Made by a program: the position numbers and the translations under genes
The notes under the pieces: model-generated
What the model was told of the DNA's origin: nothing
The model's database searches: none
The model's input: the letters and a program-made list of their open reading frames with translations, nothing else
In this document: one piece after another, positions 1 through 6,269 of the stretch
How the letters are laid out: the number at the start of each line of letters is the position of its first letter
Numbering within the stretch: position 1 is the stretch's first letter
Source of the DNA: an uncultured Collinsella sp.
Lineage (GTDB): Bacteria > Actinomycetota > Coriobacteriia > Coriobacteriales > Coriobacteriaceae
DNA: 16,958 nucleotides
Direction: 5' to 3'
NCBI GenBank assembly: GCA_900754275.1
Contig: CAAECF010000054.1
Coordinates: 1-16,958, forward strand

Positions 1-623
1 CGGCAGAATCGGTGGCGCCGGCTATGACGGAGTTGGCCGACGTGCTCGAGGCGCGCCATCAGCGTCTGGGCGCCGCGATGGCTTCGATGATCGGGTCGAA
101 TCAGGTCGATCTGGAAATGCTCGATCAGCGCGGGCGCCGTGCCTGGGATACCTATACGGCTCGCTTGGGCGATGCGCTCGATGCGGCCGCGTGCCGCCCG
201 TGCCTCAACGACCCCACATTTATGGTCGAGCGTCGCGAATCGGAGCTTGCGCTGACTGCCGATCGCCTGTCGGGCGCCATAGTACGCTCGGTCGGGACAT
301 TTCGCTCCAACTTTGAGCGTTTGCCCGAGCGTCTGGTTACAAGCACCTCGGGGCTCGATGGTAAGCGCCATGCGCTCACGCTCGCAAGCTCCCGCCTGGA
401 GCATCAGGGGCGCACGATGCTCAGCAAGCCAGCGTCCGACCTGGGCCGTGCAGCGGCTTCGCTCGATGCCCTGTCGCCGCTCAAGGTGCTCGCCCGCGGC
501 TATTCCATCGCGTACAGCGTTGATGGTGTGGCCACGAGCGCCAAGACCTTTAAGCCCGGCGACGCCATCCGTGTGCGCATGGCAGACGGTAACGTTGCGG
601 CAACGGTCAATACGGTCGAATAG
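1..623 (+). CDS. xseA: Exodeoxyribonuclease VII large subunit, C-terminal part (5' truncated by window edge)
   Basis: The frame is open from base 3 with no stop upstream, so the gene begins outside the window; the GTG at base 12 is just an internal Val codon. About 206 residues are visible, roughly half of a usual XseA (400-450 residues). They comprise the long helical, coiled-coil-like region and the conserved C-terminal segment LSPLKVLARGYSIA followed by a small beta domain ending GDAIRVRMADGNVAATV, which is characteristic of XseA. XseA is the catalytic subunit of exonuclease VII, a cytoplasmic nuclease that degrades single-stranded DNA from both ends. xseB begins 42 bases downstream, the usual operon arrangement. 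The catalytic OB-fold and nuclease parts lie off the left edge and cannot be judged. Confidence 0.95.
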   Translation, partial: AESVAPAMTELADVLEARHQRLGAAMASMIGSNQVDLEMLDQRGRRAWDTYTARLGDALDAAACRPCLNDPTFMVERRESELALTADRLSGAIVRSVGTFRSNFERLPERLVTSTSGLDGKRHALTLASSRLEHQGRTMLSKPASDLGRAAASLDALSPLKVLARGYSIAYSVDGVATSAKTFKPGDAIRVRMADGNVAATVNTVE

Positions 624-665
624 ACCGCGTTTTACAGTGATAAACCTTTGGGAAAGGAAATAGAT

Positions 666-932
666 ATGGCAGAGAAGACCCCGGTCGAGCAGCTTACGTA
701 CAAGCAGGCCTCGCAGGAGCTGGAGCTCATCATCCGCAGCCTGGAGTCGGGCGACATGGAGCTCGAGGAGTCGCTTGAGAGCTACACCCGCGGCGTCGAG
801 CTCCTCAAGAGCCTGCGCACACGCTTGGCCGATGCCGAGCAGAAGGTCTCGGTGCTCCTGAAGGACGTCGACGGCAACGACGTGCTTGCCGACGGCGAAG
901 CCGCCAACACGGACGACAACCTCTCGTTCTAA
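666..932 (+). CDS. xseB: Exodeoxyribonuclease VII small subunit
   Basis: An 88-residue protein with the XseB pattern: LTYKQASQELELIIRSLESG near the N-terminus, then EESLESYTRGVELLKSLRTRLADAEQKV, and a short acidic tail. XseB subunits bind the coiled-coil arms of XseA and are needed for exonuclease VII activity. The ATG at 666 is chosen because a purine-rich GGAAAGGAA lies at 651-659 with normal spacing; an in-frame TTG at 648 would place this ribosome binding site inside the gene. Length is within the usual 65-90 residues. It directly follows xseA, so the two are probably co-transcribed. Confidence 0.96.
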   Translation: MAEKTPVEQLTYKQASQELELIIRSLESGDMELEESLESYTRGVELLKSLRTRLADAEQKVSVLLKDVDGNDVLADGEAANTDDNLSF

Positions 933-939
933 CCATCCC

Positions 940-962
940 GACCAAATATAATTACCTTGGTC
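940..962 (+). promoter_or_regulatory. -10-like TATAAT inside an inverted repeat, upstream of the HIT gene
   Basis: A perfect TATAAT (947-952) sits in the 11-base spacer of the inverted repeat GACCAA (940-945) / TTGGTC (957-962). A start site near 959 would give a 23-base leader to the HIT gene ATG at 982. The -35 region 17 bases upstream is poor (TCGTTC), so this is only a candidate promoter. The repeat could be an operator; no T-tract follows it, so it is not a good terminator. Confidence 0.3.
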
Positions 963-981
963 TGTGAGAAAGGAACCAACC

Positions 982-1317
982 ATGTGCGATTGCATCTTCT
1001 GCAAAATTGCCAACCACGAGATCCCCTCGACCGTTGTCTATGAGGACGACCAGGTCATCGCCTTCGACGACCTCAACCCCCAGGCGCCGGTCCACACGCT
1101 CGTGATCCCCAAGAAGCACTACAGCGATATCGCCGATAACGTGCCGGCCGAGACCATGGGCGCCATGGCTCACGCCATCCAGGAGGTCGCTAAGGCCAAG
1201 GGCTTGGAGGACGGTTTCCGCGTCATCTCCAACAAGGGCGTCAACGCCGGCCAGACCGTCATGCACTTCCACATGCACGTTCTCGGCGGCAAGAACCTGG
1301 GCGAGAACCTCATCTGA
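982..1317 (+). CDS. hinT: HIT family protein, HinT-like purine nucleoside phosphoramidase
   Basis: A 111-residue histidine-triad protein. The catalytic triad H95-F-H97-M-H99-V is followed by LGG, and the N-terminal fold is CIFCKIANHEIPSTVVYEDD and PQAPVHTLVIPKKH, closest in feel to the HinT/PKCI branch. Enzymes of this branch hydrolyse nucleoside 5'-phosphoramidates in the cytoplasm, with the middle histidine of the triad as nucleophile. The start at 982 is supported by GAAAGGAA at 967-974. The length matches the family (105-140 residues). It lies 49 bases after xseB and may be read from the upstream operon or from its own weak promoter. Family assignment is sure; the HinT subgroup and the symbol are inference. 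Confidence 0.93.
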   Translation: MCDCIFCKIANHEIPSTVVYEDDQVIAFDDLNPQAPVHTLVIPKKHYSDIADNVPAETMGAMAHAIQEVAKAKGLEDGFRVISNKGVNAGQTVMHFHMHVLGGKNLGENLI

Positions 1318-1358
1318 GGACGCACGGCCCGTCGACTTGGCTGCCTTTGGAGTAATCT

Positions 1359-2249
1359 ATGCAGCTTTCTCAACTCGAATACCTTCAAGCTGTAGCGAAC
1401 TATGGCGGCGTGCGCAAAGCGGCTCGCGCCGTTCACGTGAGTCCGCAGGCCGTTTCGTCGGCAATAAAAAAGTTGGAATCTGAGTATCAGATTGTTTTGC
1501 TCGACCGATCGGCGGGGGAGGCTGTTTTGTCTCCGGCGGGCAGAGAATTTGCGCATCGTGCACGCGTGATCCTGGCGCAAGTCGACGATCTCAAAAAGTA
1601 CGCTCAATCGGGGAACGGCGGCGTTTCGCCCGACGGCCATTTCCGTCTTTACGCCCCCTGTCTTCACGGGCGGGGGCGTCTTTTTTCCGAAAACTGGTAC
1701 GACTCGTTTGAAAGCTCGCACCCTCAGATTCACCTTGATGTTTGGCATCAGCCAACGGCCACATGCTTTGAATCACTTGTGCTTGGCATTTCGGATGCGG
1801 CCATCTCATTTGAGGAACCAAGGGATAGTGTCCTTTCTTCGAAATACTTGGGTGAAAAGGAGCTCAAGGTTCTTTCATGCCCAGCTGGTCATCAATCTGT
1901 TGACGCTATGACCATTCGTGAGTTACTGGGCGGCAGGCTCGCTGTTCCCATTAATTTGTCACCCTGTCTCAATGCAATCAATCAATGCCCCGAAGCCCAG
2001 CTGGTTAATTTCCGCTTTCGCGATGTCGAATACGGAAACAGGGCGCAGACTGAGTTTCTTCAAGCCGGGGGATTGATATTGAGCTTTTCTGGCTCTTCTC
2101 TCGCATCAGATGGACTGGAAGTGAGCGAGTGTTCCATTGAAGGCTCGCATGACGTAGCCTTGCCCATCTACTTTTGCTATCGACAAAATGCCTGGACCGA
2201 TCGACACCAGACGGTATTTCTTCACCTATTGCGTCACCTTGCTTCGTGA
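1359..2249 (+). CDS. LysR-type transcriptional regulator
   Basis: A 296-residue protein with an N-terminal winged helix-turn-helix (about residues 3-60: LEYLQAVANYGGVRKAARAV, VSPQAVSSAIKKLE, then LSPAGREF), the LysR hallmark, and a roughly 200-residue effector-binding region that is poorly conserved. The length is typical. The ATG at 1359 has a TGGAG at 1348-1352. LysR proteins are usually divergent from their target; here the gene is co-directional with the MFS gene that follows, which is its most likely target. Codon use is clearly less GC-biased than in xseB or ackA (many AAA, AAT, TTT, ATT codons), as in the MFS gene, which suggests an acquired two-gene unit. The gene contains a terminator-like hairpin (1651-1686). 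The effector cannot be predicted. Confidence 0.92.
   Translation: MQLSQLEYLQAVANYGGVRKAARAVHVSPQAVSSAIKKLESEYQIVLLDRSAGEAVLSPAGREFAHRARVILAQVDDLKKYAQSGNGGVSPDGHFRLYAPCLHGRGRLFSENWYDSFESSHPQIHLDVWHQPTATCFESLVLGISDAAISFEEPRDSVLSSKYLGEKELKVLSCPAGHQSVDAMTIRELLGGRLAVPINLSPCLNAINQCPEAQLVNFRFRDVEYGNRAQTEFLQAGGLILSFSGSSLASDGLEVSECSIEGSHDVALPIYFCYRQNAWTDRHQTVFLHLLRHLAS
1651..1686 (+). terminator. Terminator-like hairpin inside the LysR coding sequence
   Basis: ACGCCCCC (1651-1658) pairs perfectly with GGGGGCGT (1672-1679) across a 13-base loop, followed by C and six T (1681-1686). This has the full form of an intrinsic terminator, sense to the LysR gene, about 98 codons in. The opposite strand lacks a T-tract, so any effect would be one-directional. 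Translating ribosomes may normally prevent folding. Whether it terminates in vivo is unknown. Confidence 0.5.
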
Positions 2250-2288
2250 GGCCATTTGGCCTCGTGGCGTCAAGTGAATGTTGACGCC
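2248..2288 (+). repeat. Two tandem hairpins between the LysR and MFS genes
   Basis: Hairpin 1 begins in the LysR stop codon: GAGGCC (2248-2253), loop ATTT, GGCCTC (2258-2263). Two bases later hairpin 2 has an 8-bp perfect stem GGCGTCAA (2266-2273) / TTGACGCC (2281-2288) with a 7-base loop. No real T-tract follows (TTGTAAC), so it is a weak terminator at best; an operator or an mRNA-processing or stabilising structure is equally possible. Confidence 0.5.
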
Positions 2289-2369
2289 TTGTAACACATG
2301 ACTGACGGCTCTGCCCTCATGCTTTTCCAAGATTCCGATTTTAGATTGCTGACTCTTGGAGGGCGGAGT

Positions 2370-3548
2370 ATGAAAAACCGTACGGTTTTGCTTTATATGA
2401 CGTTCGTTTTTCTGTCGAACTTCAGCACCATCTTGTATTTTCTGACGGTTTACCTTGAATTCGTCGGATTCTCGATGGTGGCGATTTCTAGCATGATGAT
2501 TGCATATCAAGTGAGCAAGTTCATCCTTGAAGTTCCCACTGGCTATATTGCTGATAGGTTTGGACGAAAGACAAGCGGCCTCGTTGGCGTCGTGGGAATG
2601 CTTGGATACTACGCCGCCCTGCTTCTCGTCCGTTCTCCTCTGCTTTTAATCGGTGCGTTTGCTCTTAAAGGTTTTGCCGTTGCATGTGTGAGCGGATCCA
2701 TCGAAGCGATTTACATTGACAGCGTCTCTCAGGACCAGCTCGTAAGACTTAATGTCGTTGAGCGATTTGTTTTCTATGCCTCTTATGCCATCTCCGCTTG
2801 CGTGGGCGGTTTCATTTCGTCTGTCGGTGCATATCTTATTGGTCTTTCGGCAGATACCATCGCAATGGTGTTGACGTTGGTTGTCGTTGTCTGCATTCCT
2901 GAGATGCAAAGAGGGAGCACTGCGGGGACACCTGAGCGTGGAATTAGCCCGAAGATGATCGGTGCTGCTATTGCGTGTAATGGCATTCTTCGTTCAGCGT
3001 TCATCATGGACTGTTCTCAGGCATTTGCTTTTGTCGCCCTGGAAGACTTTTTCTCACTGTTGCTTGCGGGTCGCGGAATGAATGCCGTCGCTTCGGGTGT
3101 GATCATTGCGGTCCAGCTCCTTGCCTCGGCCTCCATGGGGCTTATTGTGCCCAGTGTGATTGCTCATGTCGACAAGGGCCGTTTTGCGCGTATTTGCGGC
3201 ATCGTGCGCCTTTCCCTGACTGCTCTATTTTTGATTCCCTTTACTCCGGTCTATTTGCTGCCCGTGTTCTATGTGTTGCAGACGGTCGCCTACTCGTTAT
3301 TTGCTCCAATTAAATACTCAATTTTTCAAAATGCTGCCGATTCTTCGATGCGCTGTTCACTGATTTCGGTTCAAAGCCAGATGGTGGCGGTGGGTGCCAT
3401 CCTTTTCTATCTGTTCAATGCTGCGTTGAGCAGCATCGCGGACATTCGAGTCATATTGCTTGTCGCGCTCGGGATTTCTTCTTTGGTGTATATCCCCGCG
3501 CTATTTCGTCTTACAAGTCAAAGGCCATGCGTATTTAGGCACCGATAA
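2370..3548 (+). CDS. MFS transporter (probable efflux or uptake permease)
   Basis: A 392-residue, very hydrophobic protein with a pattern consistent with 12 transmembrane helices. The major facilitator signature motif A lies in the TM2-TM3 loop: G58-Y-I-A-D62-R63-F-G65-R66-K67. The longest frame starts at 2298, but ATG 2370 is preferred: it has a strong GGAGG (2358-2362) seven bases upstream, and the protein then begins with a short charged end leading into TM1, as is usual. It acts in the cytoplasmic membrane; the substrate cannot be told from the sequence. It lies 120 bases after the LysR gene in the same direction and shares its AT-richer codon use, so the pair probably functions together. 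A strong terminator follows (3564-3600). Confidence 0.9.
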   Translation: MKNRTVLLYMTFVFLSNFSTILYFLTVYLEFVGFSMVAISSMMIAYQVSKFILEVPTGYIADRFGRKTSGLVGVVGMLGYYAALLLVRSPLLLIGAFALKGFAVACVSGSIEAIYIDSVSQDQLVRLNVVERFVFYASYAISACVGGFISSVGAYLIGLSADTIAMVLTLVVVVCIPEMQRGSTAGTPERGISPKMIGAAIACNGILRSAFIMDCSQAFAFVALEDFFSLLLAGRGMNAVASGVIIAVQLLASASMGLIVPSVIAHVDKGRFARICGIVRLSLTALFLIPFTPVYLLPVFYVLQTVAYSLFAPIKYSIFQNAADSSMRCSLISVQSQMVAVGAILFYLFNAALSSIADIRVILLVALGISSLVYIPALFRLTSQRPCVFRHR

Positions 3549-3563
3549 CTTATATATCAACGC

Positions 3564-3600
3564 AATAAACCCGAGCGCGAGGGCGTTTGGGTTTATTATT
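3564..3600 (+). terminator. Intrinsic terminator after the MFS gene
   Basis: AATAAACCC (3564-3572) pairs with GGGTTTATT (3589-3597) across a 16-base GC-rich loop, followed by ATT. It ends the LysR-MFS unit 15 bases after the MFS stop and separates it from ackA. The A-rich left arm means it could also work in the opposite direction. Confidence 0.75.
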
Positions 3601-3650
3601 GAAGCGTATGTAACCTGGCGGCGCCACACCGCCTGTTAGTAGGGAGACAC

Positions 3651-4829
3651 ATGAACGTTCTGGTCGTCAACGCAGGATCTTCGACCCTTAAGTATCAGGT
3701 CATCGATACCAAGTCCCACAAGGTGTCCGCAAAGGGCTCCTGCGAGCGCGTCTGCTTTACCGGCGGTACCTTCACCCACGCTGCCAACGGTTCCAAGAAG
3801 GTGACCGAGAACATCGAGTTCCCCGACCACAAGGTCGCCATCGAGGTCGTTCTGAAGGACCTCGAGGCCAACGGCGTCAAGATCGAGGGCATTGGTCACC
3901 GTATCGTTCAGGGTGGCTGGTACTTCGGCGATTCCTCCCTCGTCGACGAGGACGTCCTCGCCAAGATCCGCGAGGTCGCTCCGCTGGCGCCGCTGCACAA
4001 CAACCCCGAGGCCAACGTTATCGAGTACTGCCTGGAGCAGTATCCCGACCTGCCCAACGTCACGGTCTACGACACCGCTTTCCACTTCAACATGCCCGAG
4101 GTCGCCAAGACTTACGCCCTGCCCAAGGACGTCTGCGACAAACTGCACATCCGTAAGTACGGCGCCCACGGCACCAGCTACCGTTACATCTCCAAGAAGG
4201 TCGCCGAGATGACCAACGGCGAGGCTCGCAAGGTCGTCGTGTGCCATATCGGCTCCGGCGCTTCCCTGTGCGCCATCGAGGACGGCAAGTGCATGGACAC
4301 CACCATGGGCCTCACCCCGCTCGACGGCGTCATGATGGGCACCCGCTGCGGCTCCATCGACCCGGCTACCGTGTGCTACCTGCAGCGCGAAGGCGGGTAC
4401 ACCTTCGACGAGGTCGATGAGATGATGAACAAGAAGTCCGGCCTTTTGGCTGTGACCGGCGGCAAGACCAACGACTGCCGCAACGTCGAGGAGCTCGCCG
4501 CTGCCGGTGACCCCGAGGCTCAGCTCGCCTTCGATATGTTCGTCTACAAGATTGCCGCCAAGGCTGCCGAGATGGCCACTTCCATGTGCGGCATGGACAC
4601 CCTGGTCTTTACCGCCGGCATCGGCGAGCACGCTCCGGCTGTTCGCGCCGGCGTTGCCGACCGTCTGGCCTTTATGGGCGTCAAGATGGATCATGCGCGC
4701 AACGCCCTGCGTGGTGACGGCGCTTGGTGCCTGTCTGCCAAGGATTCCAAGGTCAAGATTTTCGTCATTCCCACGGACGAGGAGTTCATGATCGCTTCCG
4801 ACGTCGAGCGCATCGTCAACGGCAAGTAA
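3651..4829 (+). CDS. ackA: Acetate kinase, paralog 1 (divergent active-site residues)
   Basis: A 392-residue acetate/propionate kinase family protein (ASKHA fold): NAGSSTLKYQ at 7-16, GHRIVQGG from 82, PLAPLHN from 111, YDTAFH with D141, GAHGTS with H173, TRCGSIDP with R232, FTAGIGE from 320 and PTDEEFM from 374. AckA makes ATP and acetate from acetyl phosphate and ADP in the cytoplasm. Three conserved positions differ from paralog 2 and from the usual family pattern: Y177 in HGTSY (usually H), S202 in HIGSGAS (usually N) and H327 in GIGEH (usually N). The segment VTGGKTNDCRN near 268-278 is also divergent. By alignment to Methanosarcina thermophila AckA these would be near H184, N211 and the GEN motif. 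The frame is intact and codons are strongly biased (AAG, GAC, TCC), which suggests high expression rather than decay. AGGGAG at 3641-3646 supports the start. Altered substrate preference or kinetics is inference. Confidence 0.92.
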   Translation: MNVLVVNAGSSTLKYQVIDTKSHKVSAKGSCERVCFTGGTFTHAANGSKKVTENIEFPDHKVAIEVVLKDLEANGVKIEGIGHRIVQGGWYFGDSSLVDEDVLAKIREVAPLAPLHNNPEANVIEYCLEQYPDLPNVTVYDTAFHFNMPEVAKTYALPKDVCDKLHIRKYGAHGTSYRYISKKVAEMTNGEARKVVVCHIGSGASLCAIEDGKCMDTTMGLTPLDGVMMGTRCGSIDPATVCYLQREGGYTFDEVDEMMNKKSGLLAVTGGKTNDCRNVEELAAAGDPEAQLAFDMFVYKIAAKAAEMATSMCGMDTLVFTAGIGEHAPAVRAGVADRLAFMGVKMDHARNALRGDGAWCLSAKDSKVKIFVIPTDEEFMIASDVERIVNGK

Positions 4830-4840
4830 TTGCAAGAGGG

Positions 4841-4879
4841 GAGGGGCTGGACGACCGAGTGCCGTTCGGCCCTTCTTTT
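4841..4879 (+). terminator. Imperfect terminator between the two ackA genes
   Basis: GAGGGG (4841-4846) pairs with CCCTTC (4870-4875), including one G-U pair. An asymmetric internal loop is followed by an inner CCGA/TCGG stem, and TTTT lies at 4876-4879. It is weaker than the other terminators here, so partial read-through into the second ackA is plausible. Confidence 0.45.
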
Positions 4880-4886
4880 GTGCTCG

Positions 4887-4938
4887 TTGGGCGATATGCC
4901 TGATAGCTATTTATTAAGTTATGATAACTTCTTATTAA
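4887..4938 (+). promoter_or_regulatory. AT-rich promoter/operator region of ackA paralog 2
   Basis: This is a sharp AT-rich island in a GC-rich gap. A possible -35 TTGGGC (4887-4892) lies 17 bases before TTTATT (4910-4915). A perfect 15-base palindrome, AAGTTAT-G-ATAACTT (4916-4930), is flanked by two direct copies of TTATTAA (4911-4917 and 4932-4938). This looks like an operator placed at or just after a promoter. The regulator is unknown. Confidence 0.45.
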
Positions 4939-4993
4939 CATGCGGCCGCCTTAAGGGGTCTGCGTCGACCGTATTGCACTGCAAAGGAGTCTC

Positions 4994-6172
4994 ATGAACG
5001 TACTTGTTGTCAACGCCGGCAGCTCAAGCCTCAAATATCAGCTTTTGGATACCGATACCCGCGAGGTTTTCGCCAAGGGCAACTGCGAGCGTATCGGATC
5101 GGACATGGGCATCTTTGGCCACTCCGAGAACGGTGGCGCTAAGCAGACCGAGGAGGTCCCTTTCCCCGATCATCGCTCTGCTATCGCTCGCGTGCTCGAG
5201 GAGCTCGAGAAGACCGACTTTACGATTGATGGCATTGGGCATCGTATCGTTCAGGGCGGCTGGCACTTCGATGATTCCGCGGTTGTCGACGACGAGGTTA
5301 TGGCCAAGATTCTTGAGGTGGCACCGCTTGCTCCGCTGCACAACTACGGCGAGGCCGCAGCGATTGAGTATTGCCGTGAGAAGTATCCGGAGCTGCCCAA
5401 CGTGGCGGTCTTCGACACCTCGTTCCACATGACCATGCCCGAGGTCGCCTACACCTACGCGCTGCCCAAGGACGTGTGCGACAAGTACCACGTGCGCAAG
5501 TACGGCGCACACGGTACGAGCCACCGCTACGAGTGGATGATGGCCAAGGAGATCCTGGGCTCGCGCTGCCACCGTCTGCTTTCGTGCCATCTGGGCAACG
5601 GCGCTTCGCTCGCCGCCATCGAGGACGGCGTGTGCCGCGATACCACGATGGGCCTCACGCCGCTCGACGGCCTGATGATGGGTACCCGTTGCGGCTCCAT
5701 CGACCCGGCTACCGTGTGCTACCTGCAGCGCGAGGGCGGCTACAGCTATCAGGAAGTCGATGACATGATGAACAAGCAGTCTGGTCTGCTTGCCATCTCG
5801 GGCATCTCCAACGACGCCCGCGACATCCGCACGCGCGCCTCCGAGGGCGACGAGCGCTGCCTGCTCGCCTTCGATATGTTCGCCTACAAGGCCATGCAGC
5901 AGGCCGGTTCCATGATCGCTTCCATGGCGGGCGTGGACACCATTACCTTTACCGCCGGCATCGGCGAGAACGACTGGTCGATCCGTAAGGCCTTCTGCGA
6001 CTGCTTTGAGTGGCTGGGCGTACGCATCGACAACAACAAGAACCGCGAGGCCGTGGGCAACGGCCCGCAGGTCATCAGTGCCGCCGGTTCCGCCGTCACG
6101 GTCATGGTCATCCCCACCGACGAGGAATACATGATCGCCCACGACGTCGAGCGCCTGACCAAGAACAACTAA
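4994..6172 (+). CDS. ackA: Acetate kinase, paralog 2 (canonical active site)
   Basis: A second 392-residue acetate kinase with all family motifs in canonical form: NAGSSSLKYQLL at 7-18, GHRIVQGG, PLAPLHN, FDTSFH with D141, HGTSH with H173 and H177, HLGNGAS with H199 and N202, TRCGSIDP with R232, ISGISNDARDI near 268-278, TAGIGEN from 320 and PTDEEYM from 374. It aligns with paralog 1 without a gap from the start through at least residue 246. With Pta it should interconvert acetyl phosphate and acetate with ATP formation. AAAGGAG (4983-4989) supports the start. It lies 164 bases after paralog 1, behind an imperfect terminator and its own AT-rich control region, so independent control is likely. 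Codon use is somewhat less extreme than in paralog 1. Confidence 0.96.
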   Translation: MNVLVVNAGSSSLKYQLLDTDTREVFAKGNCERIGSDMGIFGHSENGGAKQTEEVPFPDHRSAIARVLEELEKTDFTIDGIGHRIVQGGWHFDDSAVVDDEVMAKILEVAPLAPLHNYGEAAAIEYCREKYPELPNVAVFDTSFHMTMPEVAYTYALPKDVCDKYHVRKYGAHGTSHRYEWMMAKEILGSRCHRLLSCHLGNGASLAAIEDGVCRDTTMGLTPLDGLMMGTRCGSIDPATVCYLQREGGYSYQEVDDMMNKQSGLLAISGISNDARDIRTRASEGDERCLLAFDMFAYKAMQQAGSMIASMAGVDTITFTAGIGENDWSIRKAFCDCFEWLGVRIDNNKNREAVGNGPQVISAAGSAVTVMVIPTDEEYMIAHDVERLTKNN

Positions 6173-6194
6173 CGCTCGCATTTGCAAGTAAACG

Positions 6195-6229
6195 AAAGGC
6201 CTCCAGAGCAACAGCTCCGGAGGCCTTTT
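6195..6229. terminator. Bidirectional terminator between convergent ackA2 and pta
   Basis: AAAGGCCTCC (6195-6204) pairs with GGAGGCCTTT (6219-6228), with an inner GAGC/GCTC stem closing an AACA loop. A T-tract ends it on the + strand (6226-6229), and the - strand reads TTTCGTTT after the stem. It can therefore serve both ackA2 (stop at 6172) and pta (stop at 6270). Confidence 0.9.
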
Positions 6230-6269
6230 GCTAGCGGGCGGAAATTCCTGTCCCGAGGGGATATGTACG

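Noticed and set aside
3607..3612. TATGTA as a -10 box for ackA paralog 1
   Set aside because: No -35 hexamer at suitable spacing; the sequence upstream is the MFS terminator.
3636..4835. Long open frame on the - strand opposite ackA paralog 1 (about 399 codons)
   Set aside because: It mirrors the GC-rich, strongly biased codons of ackA. The translation is a low-complexity L/V/G/D/H-rich sequence with no family resemblance. The same effect appears opposite ackA2, pta and glf.
5024..6211. Long open frame on the - strand opposite ackA paralog 2
   Set aside because: Same antisense artefact of codon bias; composition is V/L/A/H/D-rich and no ribosome binding site or conserved motif is seen.
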